Shown here in pieces: positions 1 to 5,263 of a stretch of DNA of 5,541 nt. This stretch comes from an uncultured Prevotellaceae bacterium (GTDB lineage: Bacteria; Bacteroidota; Bacteroidia; Bacteroidales; Bacteroidaceae), in the NCBI GenBank assembly GCA_946406585.1, contig CAMJLI010000138.1:1-5541 (forward strand), in the 5' to 3' direction. Under the pieces are notes generated by a model. It was not told where the DNA came from and did not search any database. It saw only the letters and a program-made list of their open reading frames with translations. Numbering within the stretch: the first letter of the stretch is position 1; each line of letters starts with the position of its first letter. Both the position numbers and the translations under genes were made by a program.

Positions 1-36
1 AACAACATTATACACTAACAATAAATTATTATTACT

Positions 37-204
37 ATGGCATACGTAATTGGTGAAGACTGCATCGCATGCGGCTCATGTATCAGTGAGTGTCCAGTTG
101 AGGCTATCTCAGAGGGCGAAATCTACAAGATTGATCCAGATCTTTGCACCGAGTGTGGAACTTGTGCAGACACTTGTCCCAACGAGGCTATCAGCCTGCC
201 TTAA
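37..204 (+). CDS. 2[4Fe-4S] bacterial-type ferredoxin
   Basis: A 55-residue soluble electron carrier, too short for most ORF cut-offs. Two complete cluster motifs of the form CxxCxxCxxxCP are visible: Cys9, Cys12, Cys15, Cys19-Pro20 and Cys37, Cys40, Cys43, Cys47-Pro48. The two halves are pseudo-symmetric, each ending in an EAIS stretch, as in clostridial-type ferredoxins of about 55 residues. Family knowledge says each motif supplies three cysteines to one cluster and the fourth to the other, giving two low-potential [4Fe-4S] clusters in the cytoplasm. These serve as carriers for enzymes such as pyruvate:ferredoxin oxidoreductase, hydrogenase or Rnf; the partner cannot be told from this window. 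The ATG at 37 is chosen because it begins the canonical MAYVI start, and no Shine-Dalgarno sequence precedes it. The gene stands alone, is followed by a strong terminator, and converges on the TonB operon. Nothing looks truncated. Confidence 0.95.
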   Translation: MAYVIGEDCIACGSCISECPVEAISEGEIYKIDPDLCTECGTCADTCPNEAISLP

Positions 205-226
205 TTGGATGGTATCAAGACATACA

Positions 227-255
227 GGGTTTCGGTTTGCCGAAACCCTTTTTTT
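227..255 (+). terminator. Intrinsic terminator of the ferredoxin gene
   Basis: A perfect 9-bp stem (GGGTTTCGG at 227-235 pairing with CCGAAACCC at 240-248) closes a TTTG loop and is followed directly by seven T residues (249-255). It lies 22 nt past the ferredoxin stop codon. This is a textbook Rho-independent terminator for plus-strand transcription. Confidence 0.93.
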
Positions 256-261
256 GTGCGC

Positions 262-284
262 ATGGCATGGCAGATGCCGTTTTT
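262..284 (+). terminator. Possible weak second terminator hairpin
   Basis: A short hairpin (GGCAT at 264-268 with ATGCC at 274-278, extendable by one wobble and one A-T pair) has a 5-nt loop and is followed by G and five T residues (280-284). It lies just behind the strong ferredoxin terminator and could act as a backup. The stem is short and the fit may be chance. Confidence 0.3.
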
Positions 285-303
285 GTCTAATTGACAAGAC
301 ATG

Positions 304-334
304 AAAAATCCCGCAGTAGAGTGCTGCGGGATTT
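304..334 (-). terminator. Intrinsic terminator of the exbB-to-TPR operon
   Basis: An 11-bp perfect inverted repeat (AAATCCCGCAG at 306-316, CTGCGGGATTT at 324-334) encloses a 7-nt loop. Read on the minus strand, the second arm ends in T residues that run on to position 304, giving a short U-tract. It begins 35 nt beyond the TPR gene stop codon at 370, as expected for the end of the minus-strand operon. The A/T-rich outer pairs could also allow some function in the other direction. Confidence 0.85.
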
Positions 335-369
335 ATTGTCAAGTCATTTGGATTGTACAAGTAACTTGC

Positions 370-1872
370 TTATTCTTCGATTCCGAGAGCCTTCTTGGCA
401 AGGCTGTCGTTAGGATCCATGTCATAGACAGTCTGGAAGTAAGGCTTTGCTGCATCCAAGTCGTTCTTGCTTGCCCAGTAGATGTAACCCAATTCCTTGC
501 TGCCAGCCTTGAGATAATACTTTTCGTTGTCTGTCAGCTCGGTCTTGGCCTTGAGGTTGTCGAGCAGGCGGCTGTAGTTGCTTATTGCCTCATCATCAAG
601 CTCCAGCACGAAAGCCTGGTGTCCTTTGTTATACAGGGAGTAGTTCTCTGTATGTGGGAACTTGGCCACCATCTTGTTGTAAACCTCCACGGCACTTGCC
701 CAGTTGGCAGCTTTCTCAGTATTAGCCTTTGCCACCAGCTTGTTGTATTCCTCAGTCATGGCTTTCTTTGCCTTGGCGTCAGTCTCCTCGTCCATTCTCT
801 TCTTGAATTCATCGGCTTCATCCTTTGCAGCCTTTATCTTCTTGAAGTAGATGTTGGCCAGGTTGTCATAGTCCATGGCTTCCACCTTCGGGTTCTTGTC
901 GAGGTACATCTGGCTGTATTCCAAAGCCTTGTCGCTGTTGCCCATTGTCTGGTAAACCTCGGAAATATTCCGCAAGTTGGCGTATGTGGTGTTGTCAACA
1001 GAGAAAGCCTTCTCGAATTTCTCAATGGCTTCTTCGTATCTGCCGGCTTCTTGCAAGGCACGTCCGTAGTAGGTGTAGTCGTTGGAGCGTTTCTCTACGT
1101 TGCTGTTGATGAGCTGCTCGGCATATTTCACGCCCTCAGCGGCATTCTTGCCTTCCACGGCATTGAACATGGCGAGACGGATGAAACCATCGTTTTTCGG
1201 GAATCTTTGGATAGCCTTCTTAGCCACTTCAAGACCTTTGTCATATTTGCCGGTGGAGAATGCAGCAAGTGCATATTCTGCGATATAGCTTTCAGAAATG
1301 GTGTTGATGTTAGCATTGCTGAACGACTCAAGAGCCTTTTCGTCGTTGCCTGCTTCATAATAGTTGTGTCCCATTTCTGCATCAACAGGATACTCGGGCA
1401 CTTTTACACGCAGTTCCTGCATCACTCTTTCCGACTCTTGTGGAGAGCGCTTGCGGTAAACGTTGGCATATCTCAGGTAGCCATTGGGGTTCTTTGGGTC
1501 GATGGACATGGCTTGCTGATACCACATGGCAGCGTTGCCGCCATCGTCCTTCAAAGCCTCGACGTCGCCTTTGAGCACATAAGCCTCGCCAAAATTCTTG
1601 GCTCTCTTTATGGCCAGGTCGGCACAAGCCACAGCTTGGTCGTAGTTTTTCACTGCCAGATATGCTTCGCCCAGAGCCACCATGGCTTTAGGGTCTTTCT
1701 TGAACGATTTCATGTAGTCTTTCACCACTTGCTTGGCTGAGGCGGTACCCGAAGGATCGCTCTTGAGTGCTTGAGACACTGCATTGATGGCAGACGCGTA
1801 GTCTTGTGCCATCACAGGAGCAGACATTCCGAGAACGAGTGCTCCCATCACGAGGTATTTTACTGCTTTCAT
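370..1872 (-). CDS. Secreted tetratricopeptide-repeat (TPR) protein
   Basis: A 500-residue protein with a clear Sec signal peptide: Lys3 and Lys5, a hydrophobic core from about 6 to 17, and a likely signal peptidase I site after Val-Met-Ala22. There is no lipobox cysteine, so a soluble periplasmic location is inferred. TPR-like helix pairs are recognisable at about 62-95, 96-129 (ending SIDPKNP), 163-196, 197-229, 264-297 (GRYEEAIEKFEKAFSVD), 298-331 and 455-489 (ending YDMDPND). A highly charged helical segment at about 344-388 interrupts the repeats and may form a coiled coil. TPR domains are protein-binding scaffolds and no catalytic motif is seen, so the partner is unknown. It is the last gene of the minus-strand set, 70 nt after the PstS-like gene and 35 nt before the terminator. 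The ATG at 1872 is chosen because it begins the signal peptide; its leader is AT-rich without a Shine-Dalgarno. The link to TonB function is inferred from gene order. Confidence 0.9.
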   Translation of the reverse strand: MKAVKYLVMGALVLGMSAPVMAQDYASAINAVSQALKSDPSGTASAKQVVKDYMKSFKKDPKAMVALGEAYLAVKNYDQAVACADLAIKRAKNFGEAYVLKGDVEALKDDGGNAAMWYQQAMSIDPKNPNGYLRYANVYRKRSPQESERVMQELRVKVPEYPVDAEMGHNYYEAGNDEKALESFSNANINTISESYIAEYALAAFSTGKYDKGLEVAKKAIQRFPKNDGFIRLAMFNAVEGKNAAEGVKYAEQLINSNVEKRSNDYTYYGRALQEAGRYEEAIEKFEKAFSVDNTTYANLRNISEVYQTMGNSDKALEYSQMYLDKNPKVEAMDYDNLANIYFKKIKAAKDEADEFKKRMDEETDAKAKKAMTEEYNKLVAKANTEKAANWASAVEVYNKMVAKFPHTENYSLYNKGHQAFVLELDDEAISNYSRLLDNLKAKTELTDNEKYYLKAGSKELGYIYWASKNDLDAAKPYFQTVYDMDPNDSLAKKALGIEE

Positions 1873-1881
1873 CTTAGTTGA

Positions 1882-1895
1882 ATATTATGTAATAT
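1882..1895. repeat. Short AT-rich inverted repeat in the TPR gene leader
   Basis: ATATTA (1882-1887) and TAATAT (1890-1895) are perfect 6-bp arms around a TG spacer, 10 to 23 nt upstream of the TPR start codon. It could be a small operator or leader hairpin, but such palindromes arise easily in AT-rich intergenic DNA. Confidence 0.25.
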
Positions 1896-1942
1896 GATGT
1901 TGTCAATTTTATGATGTAGTTTCTTGTATAATGTTTAAATCG

Positions 1943-2905
1943 TTATTGTTTTTTCACATTTACGTATTTGATGACGATGTCGCCACGATAGGGCAGCAGT
2001 CCTGCGCGCTTCACTATGAGTTGTCCTTCCGGCTTCGTGGTGTAGTTGGCGAAGCTCCAAGGCAGTTTGCGTGGTGGGTCTACGCATATTGCATATATGG
2101 TTCGTGCGAATGGGTATCTGCCATCGAGCAGGTATGCGGCGTAAGGTTTCCAGCTGTTGCTCTTTGTTGCTTCGTCTTTGAAGCTGACACCCATCACGCG
2201 CACTTTGTTTATGAAGGTGAGGTTGGTGGTGTCGTTTTTGTCGTTCAGCCAGTTGGAGCCAATCACGCCGATGGCGTTGGGTGTGTTGTGTACATATTCT
2301 ATCACCTCGGCGCTGGTTTTAGCAGCAGTGACGTTGGGATTGTCGATAGGTTTTCCGTCAAGGATGGAGTCCACCACATAGTGTAGTGTTGCAGATTCCT
2401 TGTTGTCGAAAACCACGTTGAAGTCGCCGAGTTTGGAGTTCTTGTAAATCTCGTTCCACTTGGTCACTTCTCCGTTGAGAATTCGTTTGATGTCCTTCAC
2501 CGAGATGCAAGAGTCGTTGTTGTTGGGATTTATGATGAGTGCCAGGGCATCGTATCCTATGGGGAATACTGCTGGCAGTTGGTTTTTCGTCTTCAGGAAG
2601 GCCACCTCGCTGTCTTTCAGCGGTCTGGTGGTGAAGAAGAGGCATGTCTCCATGTCGCGGATAAGTTCGAAGCCTCTGTTTTCTGTTGTATCTTTCAGGT
2701 GTATTTTTGCATTCGGCCATTTGAATTCAAACTGGTCGATGAGTTCCTGTATGATGGGTTTGAGACTTTCATCCGCCACGATGGTCACCTCGCCCGATGT
2801 TTCCGTGTCGGTGCGCCCTGTTTTCTTGCTGCCGTCTTCGCAGCATACGAAAGTCATGCTTGTGAGAAGCAGAGCTGTCAAAGTAAGGATGAATGCCTTT
2901 TTCAT
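1943..2905 (-). CDS. PstS-like periplasmic substrate-binding lipoprotein
   Basis: A 320-residue member of the PstS-like type 2 periplasmic binding fold. The N-terminus is a lipoprotein-type signal (KK, then hydrophobic 4-20, then Cys21-Cys22 followed by Glu-Asp), so membrane anchoring is likely, although the lipobox is loose. Recognisable family blocks are TIVADESLKPII (41-52), FTTRPLKDSE (91-100), GYDALALIINPNN (117-129), SVKDIKRILNGEVTKWNEI (135-153), AIGVIGSNWL (211-220), YPFARTIYAI (264-273) and EGQLIVKRAGLLP (293-305). In classical PstS the phosphate is held partly by a Ser-Gly-Thr loop. Here the equivalent region appears to be ESAT (170-173), so phosphate as ligand is uncertain. Classical PstS feeds the PstCAB ABC importer, but no permease or ATPase gene is in the window. 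The gene instead lies 146 nt behind tonB and 70 nt before the TPR gene. The family call is firm; the substrate and any partnership with TonB are inferred. Confidence 0.88.
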   Translation of the reverse strand: MKKAFILTLTALLLTSMTFVCCEDGSKKTGRTDTETSGEVTIVADESLKPIIQELIDQFEFKWPNAKIHLKDTTENRGFELIRDMETCLFFTTRPLKDSEVAFLKTKNQLPAVFPIGYDALALIINPNNNDSCISVKDIKRILNGEVTKWNEIYKNSKLGDFNVVFDNKESATLHYVVDSILDGKPIDNPNVTAAKTSAEVIEYVHNTPNAIGVIGSNWLNDKNDTTNLTFINKVRVMGVSFKDEATKSNSWKPYAAYLLDGRYPFARTIYAICVDPPRKLPWSFANYTTKPEGQLIVKRAGLLPYRGDIVIKYVNVKKQ

Positions 2906-2972
2906 TTTCTTGTTTTAGTTGATTTTGTTAGTCCGATGGTATTTCTTACCACTATGTGTCATTTCAAACTTT

Positions 2973-3002
2973 CGTCAGGGGCAACCTTGGTCGCCCCTGA
3001 CG
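2973..3002 (-). other. Intercistronic hairpin between tonB and the PstS-like gene
   Basis: A perfect 10-bp GC-rich stem (CGTCAGGGGC at 2973-2982 with GCCCCTGACG at 2993-3002) closes a 10-nt loop, which itself contains ACC and GGT. No U-tract follows on either strand, so it is not a standard intrinsic terminator. On the minus-strand transcript it sits about 50 nt beyond the tonB stop codon. It may be an RNA-stabilising or processing structure that sets the tonB to PstS-like expression ratio. The structure is seen in the sequence; the role is inferred. Confidence 0.6.
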
Positions 3003-3015
3003 TCGGTGTTATCAG

Positions 3016-3035
3016 TCCTGCATGATATTGCAGGA
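3016..3035 (-). other. Small hairpin just after tonB
   Basis: TCCTGCA (3016-3022) and TGCAGGA (3029-3035) form a 7-bp perfect stem with a 6-nt loop, 16 nt after the tonB stop codon on the minus strand. No T-run follows. It stands in tandem with the larger hairpin at 2973-3002, so the tonB 3' region is probably structured RNA. Confidence 0.4.
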
Positions 3036-3051
3036 AAACGTTCTTTTCACG

Positions 3052-3921
3052 TTACTGGAGCTTGAAGGTAACAGGGAGGTTGTATTTCACACGCACAGCC
3101 TGTCCGTTCTGCTTGCCAGGAACCCACTTAGGCATCGACTTGGTCACGCGGACGGCTTCCTTGTCGAGAGATGGGTCAACGCCACGCACCACTTGCACGT
3201 TGCTCACTGAACCATCTGGCTCTACCACGAAGGACACCACCACACGGCCTTGTATGCCGTTCTCCTCAGCTACTGGAGGATAGTGGATGTTGTTGCTCAG
3301 CCAGGAGAGAAGGGCGCTTTGTCCGCCTGGGAATGATGGTGGTTGCTCCACCACGTCGAAGATTTTCGACTCCACTTCCTTCTTCACTTCCTGCTTTGGC
3401 TCTGGCTTTGGAGGTTCCTCCACCTTGGCTACGACGTCGGTACGTGCAGCTTCGATGTTACGGTCTTTCACACCCTCTTCGTCTTTCACACCCACAGCTA
3501 CGTCGCTCTTCAGTTCGCTCTGTGCCTTCACCTCGTTTTCTTCCTTCACGAGTTCATCCTTCTTGATGACAGGGGCGGTGAACTTCTGTGTTTCGCGCAC
3601 TTGGGGGATTTCCTTCTTGGGTTGTTCGATCTTTGGTTTCTCCACCTTCGGCTCGTCTTTCTTCTCTTTCTTTGCTTGTTCTTGCAAGCGTGAGAGCTCG
3701 AGTTGCTCCATGTAGGCCTGTCGCTCTGCGGCAGCCTTGTCGGCTTGGATCTTCCATACGAGGTAGCCACCGATGATCAATGCAGCGGCGATAAGGATGG
3801 CAAGAGCCTTGATGTTACGCGAGGAAGTGCCCTTGCGCAGTTGGTAAGCTCCATATTCCTTGTTCTTGTCTTGGAACACCAAGTCGATCCATTTGGGATC
3901 GTATAGATCTATTTTTGACAT
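3052..3921 (-). CDS. tonB: TonB energy transducer, Bacteroidota type
   Basis: A 289-residue inner-membrane protein that carries energy from ExbB/ExbD to outer-membrane TonB-dependent receptors. A cytoplasmic N-terminus of about 36 residues contains the motif DKNKEYGAYQLRK (18-30), which I recognise as typical of Bacteroidota TonB proteins. One membrane segment follows at about 39-56. Next comes a periplasmic linker (about 60-186) rich in Lys, Glu and Pro, with a short coiled-coil-like start (61-90) and many KP/EP pairs that suit an extended spacer. The C-terminal TonB domain occupies about 190-289, with PPSFPGG (194-200), YPPVAEENGIQGRV (214-227), FVVEPDGSV (231-239) and the ending LPVTFKLQ. 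The His-containing transmembrane motif of E. coli TonB is absent. The gene starts 29 nt after exbD copy 2; the ATG at 3921 has an A-rich leader without a Shine-Dalgarno. Length and domain order look intact. Confidence 0.96.
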   Translation of the reverse strand: MSKIDLYDPKWIDLVFQDKNKEYGAYQLRKGTSSRNIKALAILIAAALIIGGYLVWKIQADKAAAERQAYMEQLELSRLQEQAKKEKKDEPKVEKPKIEQPKKEIPQVRETQKFTAPVIKKDELVKEENEVKAQSELKSDVAVGVKDEEGVKDRNIEAARTDVVAKVEEPPKPEPKQEVKKEVESKIFDVVEQPPSFPGGQSALLSWLSNNIHYPPVAEENGIQGRVVVSFVVEPDGSVSNVQVVRGVDPSLDKEAVRVTKSMPKWVPGKQNGQAVRVKYNLPVTFKLQ

Positions 3922-3950
3922 AGTTTCTTCTTGTTTTAATGTTTCATCAA

Positions 3951-4601
3951 TTACATCTCAATTCCCTTGTCTTTGAGCAGTTTCTCATCGTCGGGAGTGA
4001 GTTTGTCGATGACGTATGTTCCAATACTCAGAATCTGCATTTCATCGAGAGCGTCTACCATGTTCTTGTAAGAAGCATTGTCGGTAGGCTTGATCACAAT
4101 CGTCAGGGTAGGAATCTTTCCGTCTTTCAGTTCACCTGCCTTCAGTTTGTTGAGTGCTTTCTGGTAGGTGCTGTCGTTGTAGGCTTTTGGATTCGCTGTC
4201 CTGTCGGCTACAAGTTCTTTCACAGCAAGCTCGATACGCTTTACAGGCTTGGTGCCGTCTTCGATGGCGTGTTCCCTGAGGACAGTGCGTAGTCCTTTGC
4301 TTCCCCAAGTGGTTTCTTTCACCCATTCGGGGTTGTTGTATTCGGGAACGCCCTCACCGTAGTACACCTTGTCGTTGGCAGCAACATAGAGTGTGACGGT
4401 CTGCGAGGCTTTCGACTCGTTCTTGTTGTCTTCGTCCTGATTTTCATCATTTGAAGGCATCGTCAGCTCCATGGTCTGCGGTTTGCTCAGCGTCGTACAA
4501 AGCATGAAGAACGTGATAAGAAGCATGAGCATGTCCACCATGGGCGTGAAGTCCACGCGAACATTCATTTTTTTCTGTTTGCTTTCTTTTTTCTTACCCA
4601 T
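3951..4601 (-). CDS. exbD: ExbD-family biopolymer transport protein, second copy
   Basis: A 216-residue ExbD/TolR-family protein of the inner-membrane proton motor that drives TonB. A basic cytoplasmic tail (1-16) precedes one membrane segment (about 18-38) carrying the family motif FTPMVDML. Asp23 corresponds to the essential membrane aspartate (Asp25 of E. coli ExbD). The C-terminal periplasmic ExbD fold is visible as LTIVIKPTDNASYKNMVDAL (166-185), followed by the GTYVIDKL end strand. Between them lies a long segment (about 50-160), acidic at first (NDENQDEDNKNE, 51-62), making the protein much longer than the roughly 140 residues of E. coli ExbD. Its start codon overlaps the stop of exbD copy 1 by one base, so translational coupling is likely. 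A GGAGG element lies just upstream. It is distinct in sequence from copy 1, so the two probably have different roles in a mixed complex. Confidence 0.93.
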   Translation of the reverse strand: MGKKKESKQKKMNVRVDFTPMVDMLMLLITFFMLCTTLSKPQTMELTMPSNDENQDEDNKNESKASQTVTLYVAANDKVYYGEGVPEYNNPEWVKETTWGSKGLRTVLREHAIEDGTKPVKRIELAVKELVADRTANPKAYNDSTYQKALNKLKAGELKDGKIPTLTIVIKPTDNASYKNMVDALDEMQILSIGTYVIDKLTPDDEKLLKDKGIEM

Positions 4602-4613
4602 TATTCTTCCTCC
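4599..4613 (-). promoter_or_regulatory. Shine-Dalgarno and TAATG start-stop overlap for exbD copy 2
   Basis: On the minus strand GGAGG (4609-4613) lies 7 nt before the ATG (4601-4599), and the upstream exbD stop TAA shares its last A with that ATG. The GGAGG falls within the Ala-Glu-Glu-Glu codons that end exbD copy 1, so it may be partly a by-product of coding. It stands out because the other leaders here have no Shine-Dalgarno. Confidence 0.5.
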
Positions 4614-5233
4614 GCTGTTTTAAGGTTGGTGATCATGTAGTAGTGGCTTTCATCCATGTCTTGAAGCTCACTCATGACCTTCTTGACAGTCTTGTAGGGA
4701 GTTGTAGCGTCGGATTTCAAGGCAATCTTGATGTTTTCGTTCACGCTACGTGCTGCGTCTACCCACTGTTGGAATTCGCTCATGCCGCCGTCGATGCTGT
4801 CGAGGGGTATTCCCTTTGTTGGGAGCACCTTCTGGCGCTGGTCGGTCGACATGTTCAGATATGTGCCCATCTCAGACAGTGGCACGCCGAAAGTGCCTTC
4901 ACGAGTGAACACGTCCATCTGCAATGCTGTGGCGCTTGGCATCATTTGCTGAAGCGTCTCGCCGAGTTGTTCTGTATTGTCAATGCTTAGGAACACCTGG
5001 CCTTCACCTGTTGGGTTTCCTGCTACATCCTTTTCAGGATTCACCAGGATGGTCAGGACGCCATTTTCCGGCACCTTGATCTCGGAGACAGAGCCTGGCA
5101 CGTTGACCTTCACTGGCTCGTTCTTGACGAACGTAGACGTCAGCATGAAGAAGGTCAGCAGCAGGGTCATGACGTCCGACATCGGGGTCATGTCAATCCA
5201 GACATCACTTTTCTTAACTTTTACTTTACCCAT
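4601..5233 (-). CDS. exbD: ExbD-family biopolymer transport protein, first copy
   Basis: A 210-residue ExbD/TolR-family inner-membrane protein. The short basic N-terminus (KVKVKK) is followed by IDMTPMSDVMTLLLTFFML (13-31), the ExbD membrane segment, with Asp20 in the place of the proton-carrying aspartate. The periplasmic part (about 37-210) begins with a strand-rich region including ENGVLTILVNPEK (56-68) and FLSIDN (81-86). It ends with ENIKIALKSDATTPYKTVKK (166-185), which matches the C-terminal ExbD/TolR fold. A central segment of about 60 residues (100-160) has no obvious E. coli counterpart and makes the protein longer than usual. It starts 30 nt after exbB in an A/T-rich leader without a Shine-Dalgarno; the ATG at 5233 is supported by the intact membrane segment close behind it. 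Gene order and family motifs leave little doubt about the class. Its division of labour with copy 2 is unknown. Confidence 0.93.
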   Translation of the reverse strand: MGKVKVKKSDVWIDMTPMSDVMTLLLTFFMLTSTFVKNEPVKVNVPGSVSEIKVPENGVLTILVNPEKDVAGNPTGEGQVFLSIDNTEQLGETLQQMMPSATALQMDVFTREGTFGVPLSEMGTYLNMSTDQRQKVLPTKGIPLDSIDGGMSEFQQWVDAARSVNENIKIALKSDATTPYKTVKKVMSELQDMDESHYYMITNLKTAEEE

Positions 5234-5263
5234 AGCGATAAAAATTTAAGGGGTTAGCAAAAA

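Noticed and set aside
283..297. Inverted repeat TTGTC/GACAA in the convergent gap
   Set aside because: Only five pairs, no U-tract, and flanked by better hairpins; likely chance.
50..304. Plus-strand open frame overlapping the ferredoxin in another frame
   Set aside because: The ferredoxin frame has two perfect cluster motifs; this one has no recognisable domain and runs through the ferredoxin terminator.
301..1740. Long plus-strand open frame of 479 codons opposite the TPR gene
   Set aside because: It is antisense to a well-supported TPR protein with signal peptide, its product is a Val/Leu/Cys/His-rich stretch typical of the complement of Lys/Glu-rich coding sequence, and it begins inside a terminator region.
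1901..1906. TTGACA on the minus strand, like a sigma-70 -35 box, upstream of the TPR gene
   Set aside because: No matching -10 element lies at proper spacing, and Bacteroidota promoters use a different consensus (TTTG and TAnnTTTG), which I could not find here either.
1931..2918. Several open frames on both strands within the PstS-like gene
   Set aside because: All lie within the PstS-like coding region, which carries the family motifs across its full length in one frame.
3287..3715. Plus-strand open frames rich in Ser and Phe opposite tonB
   Set aside because: They are shadows of the Lys/Glu/Pro-rich TonB linker; low complexity on the complement explains the lack of stops, and no family motif is visible.
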